Source of the DNA: Gemmatimonadota bacterium
GTDB taxonomy: Bacteria > Gemmatimonadota > Gemmatimonadetes > Gemmatimonadales > GWC2-71-9
Direction of reading: 5' to 3'
Length of the DNA: 64,000 bases
Assembly (NCBI GenBank): GCA_029262195.1
Contig: JAJCZX010000027.1
Location: forward strand, 68,677-132,676
Numbering within the stretch: position 1 is the first letter of the stretch; each line of letters starts with the position of its first letter. The translations under genes and the position numbers were made by a program. Shown here piece by piece: positions 17,344 to 24,794 of this stretch. The notes beneath the pieces were generated by a model, which was given only the letters and a program-made list of their open reading frames with translations, made no database searches and was not told the DNA's origin.

Positions 17344-18091
17344 CCATCCAATCTTTTGCAGTCTTGGCGGCGGATTCGGCTCGCATTTCCACTTCCGCCG
17401 GGCGAACTCCGGGCCCACCCATTAGCACCAGCGTCGAGTCATCGGTGGGCTTTGAGATATGCAGGCAGCCGTTACCGCTTTCGGTAGTGATCCATATCCA
17501 ATTACCGAGTTTCAACATCCGTGCGGACCGAGCTGCTTCGTCCGATACGCCGACCAGGTAAGCCGCAACCTCCTCGGAGACATCCCGCCCATCAGTTACT
17601 AACCCGCCGGTCAAAGGTCGCCCGCGAGAATCAGCCAACATCATGTCGCCGGCACCCCGGGGCGCCGCCGAGGCCGCGGTCTCTTCGGACTCAAGTTCTT
17701 TGCGGATTCGCGAATAGGCCTGACGGACTTGCTGGTCCATCGGCGCAATCGACAACGCCATTTCGAGATGTTCCAGGGCCTCATCGAGTTGACCGCCCTT
17801 GTAAAACAGGTAACCAAGCCCTTTTCTTGCCCCTACGTCCCGAGGCTCGGTCTCAACGACTTCAGACCACTCGCGGAACGCATCGCGAAGTTTACCGCGA
17901 TCCAAAAGGACCTCTCCGTACAGCGAACGGGCCTCTACGTGCCCGGGATGTCGCGCGACTCCCCCAGCCAGAACCCTCTCCGCACCGGTCAGGTCCCCAA
18001 TTTTTCGCAACAAAGCTCCCAGCTCCACGAAACAGAGACTGACGGGGTTATTCGCCAATTCGTCAGCAAGGATCCTAATGCGATCGTTCAA
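17324..18091 (-). CDS. TPR protein with C-terminal Roadblock-like domain
   Basis: A 255-residue protein. The N-terminal half carries about three to four TPR units (FVELGALLRKIGDLTGAERVL, YGEVLLDRGKLRDAFREW, GYLFYKGGQLDEALEHLEMA). After a low-complexity linker (ESEETAASAAPRGAG), residues 148-240 match the Roadblock pattern: MMLADSRGRPLTGGLV, then EEVAAYLVGVSDEAARSARML, GNWIWITTE, LHISKP and TLVLMGG. It is the third Roadblock-type protein in a row and likely links a TPR scaffold to the GTPase. The gene overlaps the DUF4388 gene before it by 4 bases. Confidence 0.8.
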   Translation of the reverse strand: MNDRIRILADELANNPVSLCFVELGALLRKIGDLTGAERVLAGGVARHPGHVEARSLYGEVLLDRGKLRDAFREWSEVVETEPRDVGARKGLGYLFYKGGQLDEALEHLEMALSIAPMDQQVRQAYSRIRKELESEETAASAAPRGAGDMMLADSRGRPLTGGLVTDGRDVSEEVAAYLVGVSDEAARSARMLKLGNWIWITTESGNGCLHISKPTDDSTLVLMGGPGVRPAEVEMRAESAAKTAKDWMDDSRVD

Positions 18092-19230
18092 TTATCATCT
18101 CGCAGCAAAGAGTTCGATTTTCGCGCCGAAGAAACAGCCTTTTCGACCCATTCAACTTCGCCCGGTTCATCTGCCGTAAAGCTACTTGTTGCCAACCAAC
18201 GTTCCAACCATCGAAGAGACTCCGAATGCTTGCCCTGTATCGCCAATGCTTCTCCAAGCTCCCTGTGCGCGGGCCCCAGAAGAGGATCGCGTCGCAACGC
18301 ATCGCGGAAATCGTTCTCCGCTTCGGGGTTTCTCTTCATTTCACGAAGCAGGCGTCCCCTCACCAAATATAGGATCGCATTTTCCGGTCGCTCCTCAATC
18401 GCATTCGTCGCCAGTTCCAGCGCATGCTCTAGCCCGCCGGACGCGGAAAAATCTTCGATGCGTTGGATGGTCCTCTCGATATCGCCAATCGAATCGTCGC
18501 GAGCCTCTCCGGCTCTTTCGAAATTGATCATTCCTGCGCCCTCCAGGCCCACCACAACGCGAGCAACCTCGAACGCGGTTCGTCCCAACCGGTCGGCGAT
18601 CCGGTCCAGGTCGGTCCACCCATCAATTTCGGCCAGCACTTCCCACTCTCCGGGGAATAAATCAAGACGAATATCCTCATGCTGACTCATCGCCGCAAAA
18701 CGTGGCACGACCGAACCGTCAGGGACCTGAGTCTTTATCCCCGACCATTCCTCAACGCGGCGAGCGCCGTCCAGAAGCAGCGCGTCGGTTGTAATCCGTA
18801 TGTCCGAGTCCCAACCATGCTCCGGCAGGTCCCCTTCCGAAAAGGAGAACCAACCCTCCCGCCAACCAAGCATCTCAAAAACGACCTCTTCGACCTGCTG
18901 ACGAACCTGTCGCTCAATGTCACTGGGGACAATGGCGCCGATTCCCACAAGGATCGCTCCAAACTTGCGCGCATCCCCTTCGTATTGCCTGCGTCGAGCT
19001 TCGTCGAATTCCGCAGAAGTTATGCGGCCGCTGGCGACCAGAAGCTCGCCTAGGCGATGGGGATTGCTTTTGAGTTCGGCGAACACGACCGCGCCGGACT
19101 TGAGGTGTACCACACCGGAATTTTTCCTGATATCCGAGTTGACCTCCAGCACTCCGGTCTTCTTGCTAAGATCAAGAAGTTGGAACACGTCGTGAATGCC
19201 CATCTCCCGAAGTGGCCCTTCAATAGCCAT
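18088..19230 (-). CDS. DUF4388 (PATAN) domain protein with C-terminal TPR
   Basis: A 380-residue paralogue of the protein at 12361-13974. It has the same N-terminal DUF4388 layout: MAIEGPLREMGIHDVFQLLDL, KTGVLEV, VVHLKSGAVVFAE, then LGELLVASGRITSAEFDEA, FGAILVGIGAIVPSDIERQV and GWREGWFSF. A winged-helix-like stretch follows in the middle (EWEVLAEIDGWTDLDRIADRLGRTAFEVARVVVGLE), then two or three TPR units. It is tightly coupled to the TPR-Roadblock gene (4-base overlap) and overlaps the large TPR gene by 11 bases. Confidence 0.85.
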   Translation of the reverse strand: MAIEGPLREMGIHDVFQLLDLSKKTGVLEVNSDIRKNSGVVHLKSGAVVFAELKSNPHRLGELLVASGRITSAEFDEARRRQYEGDARKFGAILVGIGAIVPSDIERQVRQQVEEVVFEMLGWREGWFSFSEGDLPEHGWDSDIRITTDALLLDGARRVEEWSGIKTQVPDGSVVPRFAAMSQHEDIRLDLFPGEWEVLAEIDGWTDLDRIADRLGRTAFEVARVVVGLEGAGMINFERAGEARDDSIGDIERTIQRIEDFSASGGLEHALELATNAIEERPENAILYLVRGRLLREMKRNPEAENDFRDALRRDPLLGPAHRELGEALAIQGKHSESLRWLERWLATSSFTADEPGEVEWVEKAVSSARKSNSLLRDDN

Positions 19231-21877
19231 CGGACCCTCCCTGGTAGAGAGGGTCCATCAGCCTCCGGGCCCTGAGAATGTGTTTACGCGCTTCGGCGGT
19301 AAGTTCATTGTCTTCGTTCATCGCCGATAACTTTTCCCACTCTTCAATGGCAGAGGAATAGTTGCGCATGCGCGCGTAGGCGAAACCGGAAAGGTATCGA
19401 GCGGCCACGTTTCGAGAGTCCCTGGTAAGAACATTCTGGAAGGCTAATAGGGCCGGTTCATCGCGGCCCGATTCCAGCAACGATTGCCCGAGCGACAACA
19501 GCGCTTCCAGGTCTGACGGCTGGAAGATTAGAAGATCTACCAGCACGTTCACCGCGGAATTAAATTCCCCACGCCCTCTGTAGAGGCGAGCCAGCGCGAT
19601 AGCCGCACCGCCATGCCCGCGGGTAATTTCGAGAACTCTCTTGTAACAACCTTCGGCCCGCGCCAGGTTCTCCTGTGCCTCTTCAACCTCGCCAAGCGTA
19701 AACCACGCGTCGACATCGCTTTCATTCATTCGCACGATCGACTGGAGGGCGATTCCTGCTCTGATCCAATCGCCTGCACCGAACGCGATCCGGCCCTCCA
19801 GACGTTCGACCTCAACCTGGTCGTCTGCGAGGTCGCGGGCCTGTTCAAGAGCCCTGTAGCCCGCCCTCGGATTGTCCACTCCAGCGTAGCCCTCGGCGAG
19901 CAACAAAAAGATCGCTGCGGTTCGGTGACCGGCAGAGATCAACACCTTCGCCCGTTCCAGAGCGACATCAAAATCCTTCATGGCAATCAGGGCTTTGATC
20001 TCGCCCACCCTGATATCGACATCGTCCGGAGCCCGTTCCAACGCATCCCGGTAACGCTCCAGAGCCTCGCCAAAAAGCCCGCGAGACGTGAGCAGCTCTG
20101 CGGCCAGCGCATGAGCGGCTGCATTGTCTGTGCCTCTGGCGATTGCGCGGTTGACTTCCGCGTGTGCTTGTTCGAAAAGCCCTTTGTCGTAATAGTCCCG
20201 TGCCAGGGCCAGCGGATCAGCCCCCGATTCTTCTCCCCGGGGCTGCTCAAGCTGCCTGAAGATTGAATCCACAGTTTCCTGGTCAACCTTAAACACGCCG
20301 CTGGCTGCCAGACCCTTCGCGGTGGACAGGACCGGCTCGAGCGGCAATTCGGTTCCCCCTACCTCCAACTCAAGGACCAACCTATAATCGGCCGATGAGT
20401 AATAGGGGCTAATCTCCTGGGCCCGCGATACTGCTCTCAAGGCCTCGGTGTACTCTCCCATTTCAGACAGAGCAAAACTGAGGTTGTAGTGCGCTTGAGC
20501 ACTTTCCGGATCGGTCTCAACGGCACGCAGGAAAGCGTTGCGAGCATCTGAGAGCCGTTCAATTCTCACAAGTAGTAGTCCGATCCCAATCCACGCTTCT
20601 ACGCATTTGGAGTTGCGGGCCAATACGTTCCGATAGAGCCCGAAGGCCTGCTCAATCGCACCCGTCTTGGTGAAGAACAACGCCAGGTTCAGAGCCGGTA
20701 CTTCAGCACGTGGATCCCGCACTACCGCGGTTTGGAGGAGTTCCCGGGCGCCGTCGAAGTCTCCCTGGTGCAACATGGTAATAGCAAGGTTGTTCAGGAT
20801 CGTCGGCGCGGTGGGATCATATCGCAACGCTTCTCGGAAAGCCCTCCGTGCCTCAGCCACCTCACCCAACTGATACAGGCACGCGCCCAGCTCGGTCAGC
20901 AAAGCGGAATCAGCCGCATACTTCCTGGTCAGCTCACCAAGGCGCTTGATCGCGACATCGAACTGTCCTGCAAGAATAGCGGTTTCGGCCAGGCCCCGAC
21001 CGGAGGCCTTTCCATCTTCTAAGCGATAGCGCTGGAATCTCGCAGAAGCCTCTTCATAATATCCTTTTTGAGCGTAGGTCATCGCTAACTCAAGTTTTGC
21101 CTGCAACCGCTCCCCGGGGAGCGGGACCGCACCCTCGTGTACAGAGAGTGGACTGAGGCCGCCGAGGGAAAGATTCGGCTCATGGCGTCCCAGAAGTGGG
21201 TTCAACTGCAACGCACGGCGTTGATGGACCTGGGCCTGTTGGAGATGACCCAGATCTCCCATGATGAACGACATCAAGGTGTGGGCTTCCGGGCTTTCAG
21301 GATTGTGGTCAACGGAACGTTGGAGAAGCCTCCGGGCTCCTTCCCACATGCCCTGATTGTAAAGAGCCTGAGCAAGTTCTAACTGTATTACGCCGGAATC
21401 GGGATCCAGCTTCGCCGCTCTCCGAAGAGTGTCGGCGGCGTCCGCCGGGCGACCGCATTTAATCTGAGCTCGAGCCAGGAGCATCATGGCGGGCAAATCT
21501 TCCGCCAGTTGCCCGAGCAGTATTTCAAGTTCACTGGTGGCGTTCAGGTATTGGCCAGATCGGTAGTAGGCCAGCGCCAGGGACCGCCTCAATTCGACCC
21601 GACCGGGACGGCTTCTGAGCGCCTCTCGTAACTCCGTAACCCGCTGATCGTAGATTCCAGAATCCCGGGCGACTCCAAGCAAATTGTCCTCAGCGACGCG
21701 CATTCTAGGATCCAACTCCAGCGCCAGTTCCAACTGCGAAATAGCTTCCGGAATCAACCCTTTGCGGACGTAGAAGACTCCCAGGTTATTGTGCGCGCCC
21801 GGGTCCGCGTGGTCGATTCGGGCAGCAAAGGAGCGAAAGAGCTCTCGCTCGGGCGCCTTGGTTAGAGTGGCGTCCAT
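19220..21877 (-). CDS. Very large TPR-repeat scaffold protein
   Basis: From ATG at 21877 (MDATLTKAPERELF) it has 885 residues and starts 4 bases after the CheC stop. The longer frame to 21982 would overlap CheC by 100 bases and is not preferred. Almost the whole chain is TPR: some 20 helix pairs can be seen, with the recurrent pattern A.NNLGVFYVRKGLIPEAISQLE. No signal peptide or membrane span is present, so it is cytoplasmic. It is probably the structural platform of the neighbouring CheC/CheY, DUF4388 and MglA proteins (inference from order). Confidence 0.85.
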   Translation of the reverse strand: MDATLTKAPERELFRSFAARIDHADPGAHNNLGVFYVRKGLIPEAISQLELALELDPRMRVAEDNLLGVARDSGIYDQRVTELREALRSRPGRVELRRSLALAYYRSGQYLNATSELEILLGQLAEDLPAMMLLARAQIKCGRPADAADTLRRAAKLDPDSGVIQLELAQALYNQGMWEGARRLLQRSVDHNPESPEAHTLMSFIMGDLGHLQQAQVHQRRALQLNPLLGRHEPNLSLGGLSPLSVHEGAVPLPGERLQAKLELAMTYAQKGYYEEASARFQRYRLEDGKASGRGLAETAILAGQFDVAIKRLGELTRKYAADSALLTELGACLYQLGEVAEARRAFREALRYDPTAPTILNNLAITMLHQGDFDGARELLQTAVVRDPRAEVPALNLALFFTKTGAIEQAFGLYRNVLARNSKCVEAWIGIGLLLVRIERLSDARNAFLRAVETDPESAQAHYNLSFALSEMGEYTEALRAVSRAQEISPYYSSADYRLVLELEVGGTELPLEPVLSTAKGLAASGVFKVDQETVDSIFRQLEQPRGEESGADPLALARDYYDKGLFEQAHAEVNRAIARGTDNAAAHALAAELLTSRGLFGEALERYRDALERAPDDVDIRVGEIKALIAMKDFDVALERAKVLISAGHRTAAIFLLLAEGYAGVDNPRAGYRALEQARDLADDQVEVERLEGRIAFGAGDWIRAGIALQSIVRMNESDVDAWFTLGEVEEAQENLARAEGCYKRVLEITRGHGGAAIALARLYRGRGEFNSAVNVLVDLLIFQPSDLEALLSLGQSLLESGRDEPALLAFQNVLTRDSRNVAARYLSGFAYARMRNYSSAIEEWEKLSAMNEDNELTAEARKHILRARRLMDPLYQGGSDGY

Positions 21878-21881
21878 ACCG

Positions 21882-22517
21882 TTAATCCAATTGGAGAGCG
21901 GCGAGTATTGCACGCAACGCCGGGCGGTCGGGAAGGAAGATGTAGTGGCCAGCGAGGCCATCGACCGATTCTTCGAAAACAAATCTGGTAGTAATGCAAA
22001 CGACTATCTCGCTGGCACCCGATACCGTGCGGAGCGCCGTATCCAGAATCTCCGCAGAGTCACCGACTGCGAGAAGCGGTACTGACGGCATCGACATCAC
22101 GCCGAGAAAATCGGAGAGTGCGTTCAGGTATGCTGAAGCGACAACGTTGCCTGCCTCTTCGATGCTCGACCGTTCCATCAGGTTCAATTCCCCGGAGGAT
22201 TCCGACTTCTTACCCAACAGAATTTCGCTCAACTTCACGGCATTTGATTCAGGAAGGACGAAAAGGGCATGCCCGGTGATGTCTCCCATCACGCGCAGGC
22301 TCACGACAGCCACCACCTGTCCATCCAATTGAAGGATGCCAGCTATTTCGGAAACATCTACGATGGACGCCGCAGGCACGTCTATCATTACGCGGCGTCC
22401 GGTCATTTTCGCCAGGGCCGTGGTGGCGTGCCCGGCTCCGATGGTGCCTACCTCCCGAAGAGCGTCGAGCCTGATCCGATCGTGGCGGGACGGTTCAGGC
22501 GTTGAAGCTTGGGCCAC
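21882..22517 (-). CDS. cheC: CheC-family CheY-P phosphatase with one degenerate site
   Basis: A 211-residue CheC-type protein that would dephosphorylate CheY-P. CheC active sites have the form (D/S)-x3-E-x2-N-x22-P. Site 2 is intact: S117, E121, N124, P147. Site 1 keeps D18, E22 and P48, but the catalytic Asn is Thr25, so only the second site is expected to work. It follows the CheY-like gene after 5 bases, so response regulator and phosphatase are made together. No CheA, CheW or receptor gene lies in the window. Confidence 0.9.
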   Translation of the reverse strand: MAQASTPEPSRHDRIRLDALREVGTIGAGHATTALAKMTGRRVMIDVPAASIVDVSEIAGILQLDGQVVAVVSLRVMGDITGHALFVLPESNAVKLSEILLGKKSESSGELNLMERSSIEEAGNVVASAYLNALSDFLGVMSMPSVPLLAVGDSAEILDTALRTVSGASEIVVCITTRFVFEESVDGLAGHYIFLPDRPALRAILAALQLD

Positions 22518-22522
22518 TCCTC

Positions 22523-22885
22523 CTACCCGAGAGCTCGCTGAGCAGCCTCAACAACACGCGACTGTTGGAAAGGCTTGACTACGAAATCCCTTGCACCGGC
22601 CTCTATGGCCTCCACCATCAAGGCCTGCTGCCCCATGGCACTGCACATGACAATCCGCGCCTCGGGATCCACTTTGATGATCTCCCTGACGGCTTCAATC
22701 CCTCCCATGTCGGGCATAACGATGTCCATGGTGACAAGTGAAGGACGTAACCTTGAATACATTTCAACCGCCTCAAGGCCATTCCCCGCCTCACCAACCA
22801 CCTCAAGACCTCCCGCTGTGAGGATCTTCTTCAACGTGTTACGCATGAACACTGCGTCATCACAAATAAGCACTGTATCGGCCAC
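22523..22885 (-). CDS. CheY-like single-domain response regulator
   Basis: A 120-residue receiver domain with no output domain. The acidic pocket is CDDAVFMR (two Asp near residues 9-10), the phospho-acceptor Asp is in TMDIVMPDMGG, CSAMGQ supplies the conserved Ser/Thr position, and VKPFQ the conserved Lys. It starts with GTG preceded by GGGAG. As first gene of the CheC/TPR/DUF4388/MglA run, it is the probable phosphorylation input. The partner kinase is not in the neighbourhood. Confidence 0.93.
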   Translation of the reverse strand: MADTVLICDDAVFMRNTLKKILTAGGLEVVGEAGNGLEAVEMYSRLRPSLVTMDIVMPDMGGIEAVREIIKVDPEARIVMCSAMGQQALMVEAIEAGARDFVVKPFQQSRVVEAAQRALG

Positions 22886-22918
22886 AACAAACTCCCTGTT
22901 CCTCGGCTCACCGAGATT

Positions 22919-23914
22919 TTACCCGAAAAACCCCAAATACTCCAGAGGGTTAGTGCGTTCAGCAAGACTCGAATCCTCCGCCGCGCACGCAAGAATTCCG
23001 CGAAGATCTGCAGGCAGGTCAACCCGAAGATCCAGTTGTTCTCCCGTGTCAGGGTGTTTCAGCCGCAGCGACGCGGAGTGAAGCACCTGTCGACGGGCAA
23101 CCTTATCTATTCTCTTGGCAAGAACCGCCCACTTTCCCGAGATACGCCGAGCACCACCACCACTGTACACTGGATCTCCAACCACCGGATGTCCAATGTG
23201 AGCCAGATGCACTCTGATCTGATGCGTTCGCCCGGTCCCTAACTTTACTCTGACAAGATCGCAAGCGTTGAAGCGCGCTATCGGTGTAACGTGCGTGAGG
23301 GCGTCCCGTCCGGTTGCGATCACCATCATCCGTTTTCGATCCCCAGGGTGTCGGCCCAGTGGCGCGTCGATTTCAACCGGCTCATCCAGATGGCCCCAGA
23401 TAAGAGCAGCATAGTGCCTCTCTATCTTCCTGGCTGCGATATCACGCGCCAGCACCTGGTGGCTTTTGTCGTTCTTGGCCACAATCATCAGCCCGGACGT
23501 ATCCTTGTCCAGGCGATGTACGATACCAGGCCTCCCGTGGGCCCCCTCGGAAAGAGACGAACCGCGGGCCACCAGAGCGTTTAAAAGGGTGTCATCCCAG
23601 TGCCCGGGAGCCGGATGTACCACCAGGTCGGCTGGTTTGTTAATCACCAACAGGTGTTCGTCTTCGTGAACGACGTCTAATTCTAGATTGTAACGAGCGA
23701 GTTGGCGGGGCGGCTCCGTTTCCGGGAAATCGACTTCAACAACTTCCTTGCGGGTCAGTTTGTGAGATCGTTTGACCGCTGTGCCGTTCACTTTTACCCC
23801 GCCGGTCGCAACTATTCGGGCGGCCTGACTGCGGGATAACACCATTTGGTCAGAGAGGAAACTGTCTATTCTTTCGGTTGTTTCCGGGAGAACGGAAAAC
23901 TGTACGGGAAGCAT
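22919..23914 (-). CDS. rluD: RluA-family 23S rRNA pseudouridine synthase (RluD-like)
   Basis: A 331-residue enzyme from ATG at 23914. An N-terminal S4 RNA-binding domain (RIDSFLSDQMVLSRSQAARIVATGGVKVNG) precedes the catalytic domain, with INKPADLVVHPAPGH and the family motif RPGIVHRLDKDTSG carrying the catalytic Asp. RTHQIRVHLAHIGHPVVGDP is also conserved. RluD modifies 23S helix 69 (U1911, 1915, 1917). A longer start at 23959 overlaps lspA by 40 bases. The order lspA-rluD is common in bacteria. Confidence 0.93.
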   Translation of the reverse strand: MLPVQFSVLPETTERIDSFLSDQMVLSRSQAARIVATGGVKVNGTAVKRSHKLTRKEVVEVDFPETEPPRQLARYNLELDVVHEDEHLLVINKPADLVVHPAPGHWDDTLLNALVARGSSLSEGAHGRPGIVHRLDKDTSGLMIVAKNDKSHQVLARDIAARKIERHYAALIWGHLDEPVEIDAPLGRHPGDRKRMMVIATGRDALTHVTPIARFNACDLVRVKLGTGRTHQIRVHLAHIGHPVVGDPVYSGGGARRISGKWAVLAKRIDKVARRQVLHSASLRLKHPDTGEQLDLRVDLPADLRGILACAAEDSSLAERTNPLEYLGFFG

Positions 23915-23919
23915 GCGAC

Positions 23920-24402
23920 TCAGGTGGTTTCTGGAGCCGTTTGTTTTCCCTCTTGCCATAGAACAATGGCCAGTGCAACTGCGCCGCAGGTCACTGCCAT
24001 ATCAGCGACATTAAAGGTCGGCCACCGGGTACTGCCGATACCGACGTCGATAAAATCGACCACTCCTCTCGAGCTGGTGATCCTGTCGATGAGATTCCCA
24101 ACGGCACCACCGCATATCAGGCCAAGCGCGATCATGCGGAGTCGATCGGTTGGCAAAGTGTTCTTGACCATTACACCAAGAATAACCAGCGCAACGAGAG
24201 CCAGGGCCATAAAGACCCATCGCGAATGCTCGCCGACATTGATTCCAAACGCCGCGCCAGGATTGTAGACCAACTGCAGAGTGAACCAATCCCCGAATAT
24301 AGGCCGGGGAAACCTGGTCAAGTTTGCCTCTGCGATTCGTTTGGTGATGAAATCGGACGCTACGATCGCCGCAACTACGCTCGCAAACGCGGCTCTACTC
24401 AA
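23920..24402 (-). CDS. lspA: Lipoprotein signal peptidase (signal peptidase II)
   Basis: A 160-residue inner-membrane aspartic protease that removes signal peptides from prolipoproteins. It has four hydrophobic segments and the signatures YNPGAAFGI, GGAVGNLIDR (catalytic Asp) and PTFNVADMAV (second catalytic Asp). Its presence means this organism makes lipoproteins. Its start overlaps the upstream zinc-finger gene by 8 bases. Confidence 0.96.
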   Translation of the reverse strand: MSRAAFASVVAAIVASDFITKRIAEANLTRFPRPIFGDWFTLQLVYNPGAAFGINVGEHSRWVFMALALVALVILGVMVKNTLPTDRLRMIALGLICGGAVGNLIDRITSSRGVVDFIDVGIGSTRWPTFNVADMAVTCGAVALAIVLWQEGKQTAPETT

Positions 24403-24772
24403 CGCCGTCCTCTTCCTTCGCTTTGCATTCTATGCAGAGCCGGGCGTGTGGGAGGGCATCAAGACGTTCATAGCCAACATCGTTACCACATTCGTGGCAG
24501 ATCCCAAATTTGTCGGGTGTCTCATAGAGGCGGCGCAAGGCTTCGTTGACGTGCCAGAGATACCGACCCTCTTTGGAAGCAAATAGAAACTGCTTCTCAC
24601 GTTCCATGGCGTCGGTGCCCTGGTCAGCCATGTGGAAGGAATAGGAAGCTGCACTATCGGAATCTTTTTGATTTCCGGTGAAGGCTTCGCTGTAGCGGGC
24701 GAGATCCCGCATTGCACGATCGCGCTCCTCCTGGAGCCTGCTTTCAATGTGTTTGGTCTGCTTTTTGTTCAT
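24395..24772 (-). CDS. DksA/TraR-family zinc-finger protein
   Basis: A 125-residue protein from ATG at 24772, preceded by GGAG. The N-terminal two-thirds is helical and charged, as in the DksA coiled coil. The C-terminal finger is a four-Cys type, CHECGND...CIECK. The acidic coiled-coil tip DxxDxA of DksA is represented by QGTDAMEREK, so a DksA/TraR or YocK-type assignment is safe but specific RNA polymerase regulation is not. It lies between ileS and lspA, a common arrangement. Confidence 0.85.
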   Translation of the reverse strand: MNKKQTKHIESRLQEERDRAMRDLARYSEAFTGNQKDSDSAASYSFHMADQGTDAMEREKQFLFASKEGRYLWHVNEALRRLYETPDKFGICHECGNDVGYERLDALPHARLCIECKAKEEDGVE

Positions 24773-24794
24773 CTTACTCCACGTTGATCCTCCC

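Noticed and set aside
19220..21877. Tandem DNA repeat
   Set aside because: The TPR repeats are diverged at the DNA level; only the protein pattern recurs.
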